From Roseivirga sp. UBA6061 (GTDB taxonomy: Bacteria; Bacteroidota; Bacteroidia; Cytophagales; Cyclobacteriaceae), in contig DIYF01000159.1 in assembly GCA_002427745.1 (NCBI GenBank), positions 28,468 through 92,467 on the forward strand: 64,000 nt of DNA. Direction: 5' to 3'. Positions 1 through 7,972 of the stretch are shown piece after piece. Numbering within the stretch: the stretch's first letter is position 1; the number at the start of each line of letters is the position of its first letter. The notes beneath the pieces were generated by a model. That model saw only the letters and a list, made by a program, of their open reading frames with translations. It ran no database searches and was not told the origin of the DNA. A program made the translations under genes and the position numbers.

Positions 1-49
1 AAAAATAGGTATTCCATTTAACCTTATACAATTACTTTGTCGGAAATGG

Positions 50-1180
50 CTATCGGGGCTTAAAAGTCAGAATGTGGTGTCTTTTGCCGTTGGTTACGGT
101 TTTTCTTACCCGGTTATCTACATCAAAAGGGTTGGTCATATTATTGCCGGTCACATCTTCCAGAATACTCTCAATCCTCACCTGATAGTTTTCAGAAGTC
201 CAGGGTTTGGCAGGGGTGAACTTCCAGAGCGTCTCGTTTTTTGTTATCTCAATACTCCCCTCTATTTCATTACCCTGTTTGTCCATAATATGGATCACTC
301 GCTGTAGCAGGGCATAGTCATTCGGGTATGACGATTTGAGACTGACCGGATCGGTAGTGCCGGCTTTGGGAATCCTGCCCAGCGACAGGCTTCCCTGGTA
401 AGATTCGTACAGGCCTGCTGTTTTAAACTGCTTCTCAAAACCGTTGCTCATGGGCATGTCATGAGCATCATGCCAGTTTTTGTTGACTATCAAAGAATAG
501 CGCTGGTTATGTCTAAATACATAACCGAGATCTTCCAGAGATTTGAGGCCCCGTTTAATTCTACCCGGGTCAAGGAGTAGTGTGAAACGCTTCATGTCAG
601 GGCTCCAGAGCTCTTCCTCCAGCTCCAGGTATACATCTTCCAGGGTATCTCCATCAGCCGCTACAAAGTGGATATTATCATAGGCAAAACCGCGCGACAT
701 GGAATCTGTGAACTGAATGTAAAATTTGAGAACGTTCAGCGGCAATTCTCCGGCACTGGGATAAATCTCGCTCACTTCTACCCTAGGGCGGTTATTGTTG
801 GGTATGTAAAAGTCGCGTGTGATCAGGTCCTTACCCAGTTGAAATTGTGCCCTGTAGGTTTTGCCCTTGAGAAAAGGGAAGGCGGGTTGGAAAATCAGCT
901 TCCCGTTATCTGTCTGGTAACTACCGCTGATGGCCGTCTGGTCTGACCTGAGCTCTCCGGTCTCCCCCAGAATGTACAGTTGAAAGTCTGTTTCAAGTTT
1001 GTTAAGCGACCGTCTGCTGATCAGCGTTTCAGCTCCCTCTACCGACACGCTGCCGTAGTCATCTGCTATGGCAACAAAGACCTGGCTTTTGTCCACTGAA
1101 GAGCTACAGGCCTGAAAAATAAAAAAACTTGCCAGCCAAAGGCCAGCAAGCTCAGAGATTAAAATTTTGTGTTTTGTCAT
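50..1180 (-). CDS. Lipoprotein with bacterial Ig-like repeats
   Basis: Predicted outer-membrane or periplasmic lipoprotein of 376 residues. The first ATG (1201) lies inside the upstream gene. I choose the ATG at 1180, because it overlaps the upstream stop codon (TAATG) and gives a proper signal peptide ending in a lipobox (FQAC). The rest is beta-rich with two regions resembling SbsA-type Ig-like domains: a phrase of the type 'P..G..PLNVLKFYIQF.DSM' near residue 155 and 'LWKFTPAKPWTSENYQVRIE' near residue 320. Both are typical of proteins that score post-translational surface or calcium-dependent folds. It is translationally coupled to the secreted protein at 1180-2331, so the two probably work together at the cell surface. 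The substrate is unknown. Confidence 0.6.
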   Translation of the reverse strand: MTKHKILISELAGLWLASFFIFQACSSSVDKSQVFVAIADDYGSVSVEGAETLISRRSLNKLETDFQLYILGETGELRSDQTAISGSYQTDNGKLIFQPAFPFLKGKTYRAQFQLGKDLITRDFYIPNNNRPRVEVSEIYPSAGELPLNVLKFYIQFTDSMSRGFAYDNIHFVAADGDTLEDVYLELEEELWSPDMKRFTLLLDPGRIKRGLKSLEDLGYVFRHNQRYSLIVNKNWHDAHDMPMSNGFEKQFKTAGLYESYQGSLSLGRIPKAGTTDPVSLKSSYPNDYALLQRVIHIMDKQGNEIEGSIEITKNETLWKFTPAKPWTSENYQVRIESILEDVTGNNMTNPFDVDNRVRKTVTNGKRHHILTFKPR

Positions 1181-2331
1181 TAGCGTACTCCGGACAGCCA
1201 CTGCTTGGGAACTGACCTGAAGTTAAGTGCTCCATTGCTTCCTCTTTGCATAACGGCCAGATAATCATCATTGAAGTCATCAAGCTGCAAAACCTGTACC
1301 AATGGTAACTGCACATAAGGAGCTCCTACTGATTCAAAACGTTCTTCCAGGGGTGTTTTGAGGGTCTCCTGTTTGATCAGGTCGTTCGGATCAAAGCGCA
1401 TAGCTGAACGGTTGCTGTTGGAGAGTACAATATGCTGCTTTCCGCCTCTTTCAAAGGAGATGATGTCTACCGGACGATTATTGGAGCCTAGTTCTGCGGC
1501 AGTTTTTCCCATGATATGGCCTCCGTCAGCCACTGAGCTTACAGGAAAGGTGACCAGGGGAGTACAGGTATAGGCGGCTACAATGTGGGCCTGTCCGTTG
1601 AGCTCCATGGGCATAAAGGTCTGTATAGGAGCATTGGTCTCATACCTGCCATGAGCTACATGGAAAATCTCCACTTTACTCGCAGTCTGCTTGCCGTTGA
1701 AAGGGAAAGCGACACGTCTGAAAGTAGAAGCAAACTCTTCATTGGAGAGGCCGGCTACATATACCTCATTATTATGAAAGGCCAGGTCGGTAATTGACAT
1801 GGTGCGAAGCGAGCGTCCTCTACGGTCCTTGTCTGTTTCAGCAGGCGCGTCTTTCAGGTTGTAGCTGGTGTAATTAACCGCATTGAGGTCAACTGCTTCA
1901 ATTTTCCCATTTCTCGAATCGCCCTCACGGGCAATCTTCATCAGGGCATATTGTGTATCATTGCCTACACCTCGCGCCACCGAAAAATATACGGTATTAG
2001 TTTGCGGGTTAGTGGCCATATCGACTATCCTGATCTCACGAGGCGTGGCCCCCAGCATATCCGCTACTTTGGTATCCAGATCGGCAATATTGAGTGCCTG
2101 CTTCGAAGCGTCCGCTTTTTCCTCCATGCGGATTCCGTAAACAGCGGCTCCCTTAAAGTCGGCAAAAAAGAGTGTTCCGTCCAGGCTAAAGGTCATAGCA
2201 CCAATGGATGAGTGAGTAGACTTCCCGTAGGTAAAACCGTCTTTGTCAGGGCTTGAGGTAAAGCTCAGGGAGACCACAGCGGCCAGCAGCAGAGCCAGTA
2301 CGCCCAACCCGATATTTCTGTTCTTCTTCAT
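1180..2331 (-). CDS. Secreted protein of unknown function, probable beta-propeller
   Basis: 383 residues with an N-terminal hydrophobic signal (residues 7-27) ending near SFTSS. The body has repeated strand-turn patterns such as 'MTFSLDGTLFFAD', 'MATNPQTNTVYFSVARG' and 'LAFHNNEVYVAGLSN', which is how WD40/NHL/SMP-30-like beta-propellers read. I did not recognise a specific family. No catalytic motif is evident. It is the first gene of a two-gene coupled unit with the lipoprotein at 50-1180 and is transcribed divergently from the ECF sigma factor. The shared 204-base gap must hold both promoters. Confidence 0.5.
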   Translation of the reverse strand: MKKNRNIGLGVLALLLAAVVSLSFTSSPDKDGFTYGKSTHSSIGAMTFSLDGTLFFADFKGAAVYGIRMEEKADASKQALNIADLDTKVADMLGATPREIRIVDMATNPQTNTVYFSVARGVGNDTQYALMKIAREGDSRNGKIEAVDLNAVNYTSYNLKDAPAETDKDRRGRSLRTMSITDLAFHNNEVYVAGLSNEEFASTFRRVAFPFNGKQTASKVEIFHVAHGRYETNAPIQTFMPMELNGQAHIVAAYTCTPLVTFPVSSVADGGHIMGKTAAELGSNNRPVDIISFERGGKQHIVLSNSNRSAMRFDPNDLIKQETLKTPLEERFESVGAPYVQLPLVQVLQLDDFNDDYLAVMQRGSNGALNFRSVPKQWLSGVR

Positions 2332-2535
2332 GTTAAGCAGTTTTGTTAAAGGAATTTAGCAAAGAAGTATGGCACTTCTTTGTCAATGATTACAACTGGT
2401 CTATTCCTTTTTTTGTTGGTTGTATTCGCAGAAACCAATGTAAATTACCTGACAATGAGAGGTTTCAGAAATCTTTGAATATTTTTTCTGTCCCGTGTTA
2501 ACAAGTATTAACAATGCCCCGTCTACCTTTTGATT

Positions 2536-3048
2536 ATGGATGTAGCACAGTTTAAGAATGATATTCTTCCACTGAAGAACAAGCTATTCAGGTATGCTCT
2601 GAAAGTGGTGAGAGACGAAGACCTCGCGAAGGATGTGGTGCAGGAATGCCTGATCAAAGTCTGGGAGAAGCGCAACGATCTTAAGCTGGTGCAAAATATG
2701 GAAGCCTGGTGTATGCAGGTAACCAGAAACAAGGCCCTGGATAAGCTGAGGTCTAAGCATGTTGGCCGGACGGATCAGTTTGAGGTGAAGTTTGATACCA
2801 GAAAGGAAAGAGATACACCTTATGTGGTAACGGAAAGAGAAGATCTCATGACACGAATCAAATCGCTGATTGCCGGACTGCCGGACAGACAACGTGAAGT
2901 GATGCAACTCAGAGATATTGAGGGCTACACTTATAAAGAAATAGGAGAGATACTTGAAATAGATATTAATCTGGTGAAAACGAATCTGTTTCGCGCCAGA
3001 AGAAAGCTCAAGGAGAGCTTGACAAAAGAGAATGCTTATGGACTCTAA
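2536..3048 (+). CDS. RNA polymerase sigma factor, ECF family (sigma-70 like)
   Basis: 170-residue ECF sigma factor. Region 2 is visible in 'LFRYALKVVRDEDLAKDVVQ' and 'LIKVWEKRNDL'. Region 4 is visible in 'LPDRQREVMQLRDIEGYTYKEI' followed by a helix-turn-helix ending 'VKTNLFRARRKLKE', the classic ending of this family. An in-frame TTG lies two codons upstream, but ATG 2536 is preferred. The 3' end overlaps the next gene, which encodes a small membrane protein with the layout of an anti-sigma factor. The expected role is extracytoplasmic-stress or surface-signal transcription, with the DUF4252 genes immediately downstream as likely regulon members or signal partners. The regulon cannot be deduced here. 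Confidence 0.92.
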   Translation: MDVAQFKNDILPLKNKLFRYALKVVRDEDLAKDVVQECLIKVWEKRNDLKLVQNMEAWCMQVTRNKALDKLRSKHVGRTDQFEVKFDTRKERDTPYVVTEREDLMTRIKSLIAGLPDRQREVMQLRDIEGYTYKEIGEILEIDINLVKTNLFRARRKLKESLTKENAYGL

Positions 3049-3577
3049 GATTGAGAAATTACTGGATAAGTACTGGGCGGCAGAAGCCAGCCTGGAAGAG
3101 GAGAAGGAACTGAGGTCCCTGCTTAGTGCTAACGAAGCCGGGGAGTATGAAGAGCTGACTGGTATGTTCGATCACTTCGATGCAGAGAAGGAAGTGTCTT
3201 TGGGGACTGATTTCGACACTGAGCTGATGACCATGATTGAGGCAGAACCTGAAGTGAAAGTGATCAGCTTTTCGGAGTACTTCAAGCGATATGCCAGCAT
3301 GGCAGCGGCTGTACTGGTACTGATGGTGAGCAGCTATGTGTTTATTCAGAATCAGGATAGCTACGTGCAGGAAGATACCTTTGAGAGCCCTGAGGCGGCA
3401 CTGCAGGAGATCAAGAAGCAACTGCTGACAGTGTCAATGTATATGAACAAGGGGAATCAGCAGATCAACGAGCTGAGCAACCTGGGTAAGGCGGACATGG
3501 GGATGGAAGACCTGTCTAAAATCAATGAGGCGGCCATTAGCCTGGAGCCTTTGAACAGAATGAATATCAGAAGATAA
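3032..3577 (+). CDS. Probable anti-sigma factor, single-pass membrane protein
   Basis: 181 residues. An acidic cytoplasmic part (about 1-88, starting 'KIEKLLDKYWAAEASLEEE') precedes one hydrophobic segment (about 90-107, 'YASMAAAVLVLMVSSYVFI'). A short periplasmic tail follows, with 'ALQEIKKQLLTVSMYMNKG', a pattern common in Bacteroidota proteins encoded beside ECF sigma factors. The start overlaps the sigma gene by 17 bases (ATG 3032, or 11 bases if ATG 3038 is used), so the two are translationally coupled. By position and topology it should hold the sigma factor at the membrane. No zinc-binding HxxxCxxC motif is present, so it is not the ZAS type. Confidence 0.7.
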   Translation: MLMDSKIEKLLDKYWAAEASLEEEKELRSLLSANEAGEYEELTGMFDHFDAEKEVSLGTDFDTELMTMIEAEPEVKVISFSEYFKRYASMAAAVLVLMVSSYVFIQNQDSYVQEDTFESPEAALQEIKKQLLTVSMYMNKGNQQINELSNLGKADMGMEDLSKINEAAISLEPLNRMNIRR

Positions 3578-3619
3578 GGAATAATAAATTTTAGTAAGGA
3601 AAATTAATAAGTACAAATA

Positions 3620-4141
3620 ATGAAAAGGTTAGTAGGAATTTTAGTGATGAGCGTTTTGGCCGTGAGTGTACAGGCGCAAAGCGATGCGATATCGAAGTAC
3701 TTCGGTAAGTATGCAGATGATGAAAGCTTTAGCCATGTGACTGTGAGCGGTAAGATGTTTCAGATGATCAACAGCATTGAGGTAGAAGATGATGAAGACA
3801 GAGCGCTGGTAGAGTCTTTGGGTAAAATCAAAGGCGTGAAAGCACTTTTCGCAGAGAATGGAGTGAACGGAGCAAAAATGTACAAAGAGGCGATTGGTCT
3901 TATCGATGGAAAAGGATACGAAGAGCTGATGTCTATCAGAGATGAAGACAAGGACATCAAGTTCATGATCAAAGAAAAAGGTAACAAAATTGACGAGCTC
4001 TTTATGGTAATGGGAGGCGATGACGAATTCGGACTGGTAAGCATTACCGGTGATGGCATCGACATCAACCAGCTGTACAAGCTCTCTAAAAACTTAGGAC
4101 TGGACGAGTTCAGTCATCTGGAAAAAATGGGTGGTAATTAA
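3620..4141 (+). CDS. DUF4252 domain-containing secreted protein (first copy)
   Basis: 173 residues. The signal peptide is residues 1-20 ('MKRLVGILVMSVLAVSVQAQ'). The mature part follows the DUF4252 pattern: a short N-terminal helix 'ISKYFGKYADDESFSHVTVSGKM', then acidic strands, and a C-terminal 'DDEFGLVSITGDGIDINQLY'. DUF4252 proteins are a Bacteroidota family of unknown function that are often encoded next to sigma/anti-sigma pairs, as here. The stop codon lies inside the loop of an intrinsic terminator, so much transcription should end here. A second, divergent member follows at 4201. Confidence 0.8.
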   Translation: MKRLVGILVMSVLAVSVQAQSDAISKYFGKYADDESFSHVTVSGKMFQMINSIEVEDDEDRALVESLGKIKGVKALFAENGVNGAKMYKEAIGLIDGKGYEELMSIRDEDKDIKFMIKEKGNKIDELFMVMGGDDEFGLVSITGDGIDINQLYKLSKNLGLDEFSHLEKMGGN

Positions 4142-4154
4142 ACCACCCTTTTTT
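4129..4154 (+). terminator. Intrinsic terminator overlapping the stop codon of the first DUF4252 gene
   Basis: Stem GGGTGGT (4129-4135) pairs perfectly with ACCACCC (4142-4148), with loop AATTAA containing the TAA stop codon, followed by TTTTTT. The sigma/anti-sigma/DUF4252 transcript should mostly end here. The second DUF4252 gene would then be expressed by read-through or from its own promoter. Confidence 0.85.
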
Positions 4155-4200
4155 CTCCATTAGAAAAGGTCAGTTACTTAATTTTTTAAATATTGGATGT

Positions 4201-4719
4201 ATGAAAAAATTAGTAGTGATACTACTCACCGTTCTTTGCGTTTCGGCTTATGGTCAGAGTGAGAGCGTAGAAGAATTTCGCCAGGATCACACACCGGATG
4301 TAAAGCTCTTTTTTTATAAGAGTACACTCCGGATGTTTGCCCGGCTTTCAGTACAGTTTGCAGATGAAACGGAAGAAATTCCCGATCTGGGCAAGCTGAT
4401 TGATGGCATTGAAAAAATCAAATACTTCAGCTATCGTCCTTCATCAGACCTGGATGACCTGTCGAAGGACCTAAAATCTGACATTGTTGCTGAAAACTAT
4501 GAGTCTGTAATCTCCGGCAAGTTTGGCGCTAACGATATGGAAGTGCTCATGAAGGAAAAGCGGGGAAAACCAGTCGCCTTTGTGGTGTTGGTTCGGGGAG
4601 ATGAAGGACTACAACTGATGGACATTGAAGGCGTACCGGATTTGCAGAATCTGGTCGAATTCTCACAGTATGTCAGCTCCAACGGAGATAGCTTCAGTCT
4701 TCTGAATGCCTTCAGATAA
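4201..4719 (+). CDS. DUF4252 domain-containing secreted protein (second copy)
   Basis: 172 residues with a signal peptide (residues 1-19, ending SAYGQS). It shares the layout of the preceding gene: an 'EEFRQDHTPDVKLFFYKSTL' N-terminus, a central 'LIDGIEKIKYFSYRP' matching 'LGKIKGVKALF' in the first copy, and a C-terminal strand 'GDEGLQLMDIEGVPDLQNLV' aligning with 'GDDEFGLVSITGDGIDINQL'. It is therefore a diverged tandem paralogue. The terminator between the copies suggests different expression levels. The function of the family is unknown. Confidence 0.7.
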   Translation: MKKLVVILLTVLCVSAYGQSESVEEFRQDHTPDVKLFFYKSTLRMFARLSVQFADETEEIPDLGKLIDGIEKIKYFSYRPSSDLDDLSKDLKSDIVAENYESVISGKFGANDMEVLMKEKRGKPVAFVVLVRGDEGLQLMDIEGVPDLQNLVEFSQYVSSNGDSFSLLNAFR

Positions 4720-4769
4720 TACCTTCTCTGTTACTTGCAGAGAAACTCAGAATATTAAATAAACACGAT

Positions 4770-5660
4770 TTGGAAACTGTATTAGAGATTAGAAACCTCT
4801 CCAAGCATTATGGGAGGATAAAAGCCGTAGATGGCCTTGATTTAAAGGTCGAACGGGGCAATGTCTTTGGCATTCTGGGCCCCAACGGTAGTGGAAAAAC
4901 CACAACACTGGGTATGATTCTGAGTGTGATCAACCAAACCAGCGGAGATTTCCTCTGGTTTGGAGAAGCACCTACAAAGGATACCCGAAAGAAGATCGGT
5001 GCTATTCTCGAGCACCCTATTTTTTACCCCTATCTCACCGCTGTTCAAAACCTCAAGATTGTCTGCGATATTAAGGAAGTGCCTTATAGCAGGATAGATG
5101 AGGTGCTCCAGCAGGTGGGACTTCACGAACGTCAGGAAGATAAATTCAAAACTTACTCTCTGGGTATGAAACAGAGGCTCTCTATTGCTTCTGCATTGCT
5201 ATGCGACCCGGAGGTTATGCTGCTTGATGAGCCTACCAATGGTCTGGACCCACAGGGAATTGCTGAGATCAGAGAACTGATTGTTCAGATTGCCAATAGT
5301 GGCAAAACCATCTTGCTGGCAAGCCACCTGTTAGACGAAGTGCAGAAAGTCTGTACCCACTTTGCCGTACTCAGAAGAGGTAAACTGATGCACAGTGGCC
5401 TGGTAGAGGATGTTTCTAAAGGTGCCACGATGATAGAGGTCAAAGCAGATGCCGACAATCTTCAGGAAGTACTCGAAGGTTCTGGTATGGCTTCCAAAGT
5501 GAAGCGCGAGCTTGATAAGTACATCATGACCATGGAAAATGGTTATTCAGCGACCGATGTAAACGCCTATCTGTTTAAGAATGACATCACGGCAAAACAC
5601 CTGTTATTGAAGACCCGAAGTCTTGAGCAACAGTTTCTTGAAATTTTGGCTGAAAACTAA
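4770..5660 (+). CDS. ABC transporter ATP-binding protein
   Basis: 296-residue ATPase. Walker A GPNGSGKTT is at 37-45, signature SLGMKQR at 130-136, Walker B VMLLDEP at 149-155 and the H-loop histidine at 186. The C-terminal 80 residues are the accessory domain typical of ABC-2 exporters (NatA/CcmA-like or drug/bacteriocin type). The best start is a TTG at 4770, since no in-frame ATG fits upstream and the next internal Met would remove the first strand. The partner permease starts 10 bases after the stop. Substrate unknown. Gene order suggests co-regulation with the sigma factor locus, but this is inference. Confidence 0.92.
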   Translation: METVLEIRNLSKHYGRIKAVDGLDLKVERGNVFGILGPNGSGKTTTLGMILSVINQTSGDFLWFGEAPTKDTRKKIGAILEHPIFYPYLTAVQNLKIVCDIKEVPYSRIDEVLQQVGLHERQEDKFKTYSLGMKQRLSIASALLCDPEVMLLDEPTNGLDPQGIAEIRELIVQIANSGKTILLASHLLDEVQKVCTHFAVLRRGKLMHSGLVEDVSKGATMIEVKADADNLQEVLEGSGMASKVKRELDKYIMTMENGYSATDVNAYLFKNDITAKHLLLKTRSLEQQFLEILAEN

Positions 5661-5670
5661 GGGGGGAATC

Positions 5671-6480
5671 ATGATCAGATTATTAAAAATAGAATTACAT
5701 AAAATATCGGCCAACCGAACCTTTAAGGTATTGGCTACGATTTATCTGGTGGCGATTGCGGCTATCAGTATGGGGGTTATGCCCTTTCTGCAGTGGGTGA
5801 AGCGTAAGTTTGCAGAGTTTGATGCAGAAGAGCTGGATCCGACCATGCTGCCGTTTTACGAGTTCCCGGATATCTGGCAAAACCTGACCTCTATTGCGAT
5901 TTACTTTAAGGTATTGCTGGCACTCAGCCTGGTATATGCTATTACCAATGAGTATACCTATCGTACAATTCGTCAGAATGTGATTGATGGTTTGAGCAAG
6001 CACGAGTTTATCTGGAGTAAGATTATCATGGCAGGTTTCCTTAGCCTGGTTTCTACCCTCACATTGTTTGTGTTTGGTATGATTACCGGACTGATGTATT
6101 CCTATGATACTTCCATCTCGGTAATTTTTGAAGATATCTTCTTTTTGGGAGCTTTCTTTATCCAGCTGTTTGCCTACTTACTGTTCACCCTGATGCTGGC
6201 TACGCTTATAAGGAAACCATTACTGACCATGGGACTGATGTTTTTTCTCGCCTGTACCGAACTCGGTTTCTTTATCTGGTCTGAGGTGCATCAGGAGTAC
6301 TGGGTACAGAACTTTTTGCCGGTTACTTCCATCAACAGCCTGATCCATATGCCTTTCCCTAAGTACGCCTTCCAGGAAATTCAGGACTATATCAGTCTGA
6401 AAGAGCTGGCTCTGGTTATTGTCTATGGAATCCTTTTCTACCTGGGTACGGTGAGATTGACTGTGAAGCGGGATTTGTAA
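5671..6480 (+). CDS. ABC-2 type transporter permease
   Basis: 269 residues starting at ATG 5671, preceded by a purine-rich GGGGGG stretch. A longer reading from 5623 would overlap the ATPase gene and lacks support. About six membrane segments are visible: around 20-42, 80-100, 125-150, 170-195, 203-222 and 242-262. The first follows a cytoplasmic amphipathic helix 'MIRLLKIELHKISANRTFK', and 'YTYRTIRQNVIDGLSKHEFI' is the ABC-2 loop seen in many Bacteroidota exporters. It pairs with the ATPase at 4770-5660. A strong terminator follows. Confidence 0.88.
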   Translation: MIRLLKIELHKISANRTFKVLATIYLVAIAAISMGVMPFLQWVKRKFAEFDAEELDPTMLPFYEFPDIWQNLTSIAIYFKVLLALSLVYAITNEYTYRTIRQNVIDGLSKHEFIWSKIIMAGFLSLVSTLTLFVFGMITGLMYSYDTSISVIFEDIFFLGAFFIQLFAYLLFTLMLATLIRKPLLTMGLMFFLACTELGFFIWSEVHQEYWVQNFLPVTSINSLIHMPFPKYAFQEIQDYISLKELALVIVYGILFYLGTVRLTVKRDL

Positions 6481-6505
6481 TGTTTACAAAGAAAATATAA
6501 ATGGG

Positions 6506-6537
6506 AAGGCCCGGTTGCTAAGCAGCCGGGCCTTTTT
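6506..6537 (+). terminator. Intrinsic terminator after the ABC transporter operon
   Basis: AAGGCCCGG (6506-6514) pairs perfectly with CCGGGCCTT (6526-6534), with extra GCT/AGC pairing in the loop, followed by a T run. It closes the sigma-to-permease block. Confidence 0.9.
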
Positions 6538-6769
6538 AATCCCTGATTATCACCAACCTTAACTGTGATACCTTTTATCCTCCATGTCTGATTACTATAA
6601 CGTAAATTATCTGAAAAGGTGCCGACTTTTTTTAGTTCCCGTCCGGCCCCTGACCGATATCCGTCAGGGAAGGCATGACAGGTATATTTTACTTAGGGAT
6701 TTGTGCAAGGCCACTCCAATTCGCAAAAACTACCTCAGTGGTCATCGGCATAATTGCTAGCTTTAGATT

Positions 6770-7510
6770 ATGGTATTACGCATTTTTCTCCTGAGCATGA
6801 TTATTTGCGCTTCGGCAACGGCTCAGATTACCAGTACCGCTCAGTTAGTGGACGCCATGCAGGTGAAGTATCGCGGCAAATGGTTTAAAGAGTATACGTT
6901 TGCCCAGCAAACCATTCGCTACAATCAGGAGGGGGCTGTTCGGGATACAGCCATCTGGAATGAGGCTGTGAGCTATCCTGACCATTTTCGCATTGATTTC
7001 GGGCAGCCGGGGCGCTTTATCATTTTCAAAAATGACTCCAGCTGGTTTTTTCAAAACGGAGAACTGAGCAGGCATCGCTATGAGCCTCAGGAATTTCTAC
7101 TCTTTAAAGGAGGGATGTACTTTATTTCCCGGGCAGATGTTTTGGATAAGCTCAGTGCCTACGGTTACGATACCTCCGTATTTCGGGAAGACCGCCTCAA
7201 TGGCCGCAAAGCTTATGTGGTAGGGGCTAAGGAGGGAGACCTGACGACCAAACAATTCTGGATTGATGCTGATCATTTTTATACCGTTCGCAGAATCAGT
7301 CAGCTGGACAATGGCGGCAGCCTGGATGTACAATACAGCAATCATAAAAGGGTAAAAGGTGGCTGGGTCGAACAGGTCGTTACTTTTTACCGCGATGGCA
7401 GATTGATCCAGATAGAGAACTATCTCGATATCAATGCTTCGGGTAAACTTGATCCAGAAACTTTCAACACTGAGAAGCCCTCGGCCGACTGGTTTGAAAA
7501 GCGCAAATAA
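6770..7510 (+). CDS. LolA-like outer-membrane lipoprotein-sorting family protein
   Basis: 246 residues with a signal peptide (1-18, ending ASATAQ). The pattern is that of the LolA/LolB-fold proteins of Bacteroidota: 'MQVKYRGKWFKEYTFAQQTI', strands with 'YPDHFRIDFGQPGRF', 'LNGRKAYVVGAKEGDLTTKQ' and 'FWIDADHFYTVRRI'. Proteins of this shape are usually periplasmic and bind lipids or lipoprotein acyl chains, but many have no known job. It is a single gene followed by a 34-residue membrane protein and a terminator. No second Lol component is nearby. Confidence 0.6.
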   Translation: MVLRIFLLSMIICASATAQITSTAQLVDAMQVKYRGKWFKEYTFAQQTIRYNQEGAVRDTAIWNEAVSYPDHFRIDFGQPGRFIIFKNDSSWFFQNGELSRHRYEPQEFLLFKGGMYFISRADVLDKLSAYGYDTSVFREDRLNGRKAYVVGAKEGDLTTKQFWIDADHFYTVRRISQLDNGGSLDVQYSNHKRVKGGWVEQVVTFYRDGRLIQIENYLDINASGKLDPETFNTEKPSADWFEKRK

Positions 7511-7644
7511 GGGAGAATTTGAGCCTGATCAGGCCAATGGGATGCCCGGTTGACTCTTCCGTGAGAAATTGGAGGAAAAAAAGGCGGTGATCCTTTTTTG
7601 GCAGGGTAAAATTGATCAATTTCACGCCAGAAAAATTTAAGGCT

Positions 7645-7749
7645 ATGATTATAGGATTCGTTCTTCTGTTATTCGTTTTGGCTATCATATGTCCATGGGT
7701 AATGCCAAACAAAAAAGTGAGTAAACATGAGAAAGACTGGGAAGTCTGA
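7645..7749 (+). CDS. Small single-pass membrane protein (34 residues)
   Basis: An ATG at 7645 opens a 34-residue frame ending at TGA 7749. Residues 2-20 form a clean hydrophobic helix (MIIGFVLLLFVLAIICPWV) followed by a basic/charged tail (KKVSKHEKDWEV). Such one-helix peptides are often missed. An intrinsic terminator begins 25 bases after the stop, which supports an expressed transcript. It could be a membrane regulator or simply a translated tail of the upstream mRNA; function unknown. Confidence 0.5.
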   Translation: MIIGFVLLLFVLAIICPWVMPNKKVSKHEKDWEV

Positions 7750-7773
7750 TCAAAGCTCATCCAAAGATATTTT

Positions 7774-7798
7774 AAGCCACTATTCAGTGGCTTTTTTT
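7774..7798 (+). terminator. Intrinsic terminator after the small membrane protein
   Basis: AAGCCAC (7774-7780) and GTGGCTT (7787-7793) form a perfect stem with loop TATTCA and a run of T residues. Confidence 0.88.
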
Positions 7799-7827
7799 GT
7801 CACTTGACTCAATAAGAACTAAAGTGT

Positions 7828-7858
7828 TTTTGGCCTTTCCTGATATATTCTATCTTTA
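7828..7858 (+). promoter_or_regulatory. Candidate Bacteroidota-type promoter for the TonB receptor operon
   Basis: TTG at 7830-7832 is followed 18 bases later by TATCTTTA (7851-7858), close to the Bacteroidota pattern TTG-N19-TAnnTTTG. The start codon is 114 bases downstream, leaving a long leader. It is a sequence match only. Confidence 0.4.
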
Positions 7859-7972
7859 AATCGTTCATTCCCGAAATTATTTTTGTGATTTTGTAACGAT
7901 AAGGATAATTGTCGTTTGAGTTGTAATGGACATGGAGTTTATCTCCATTACTAACGACCGAATTTTTTATTA

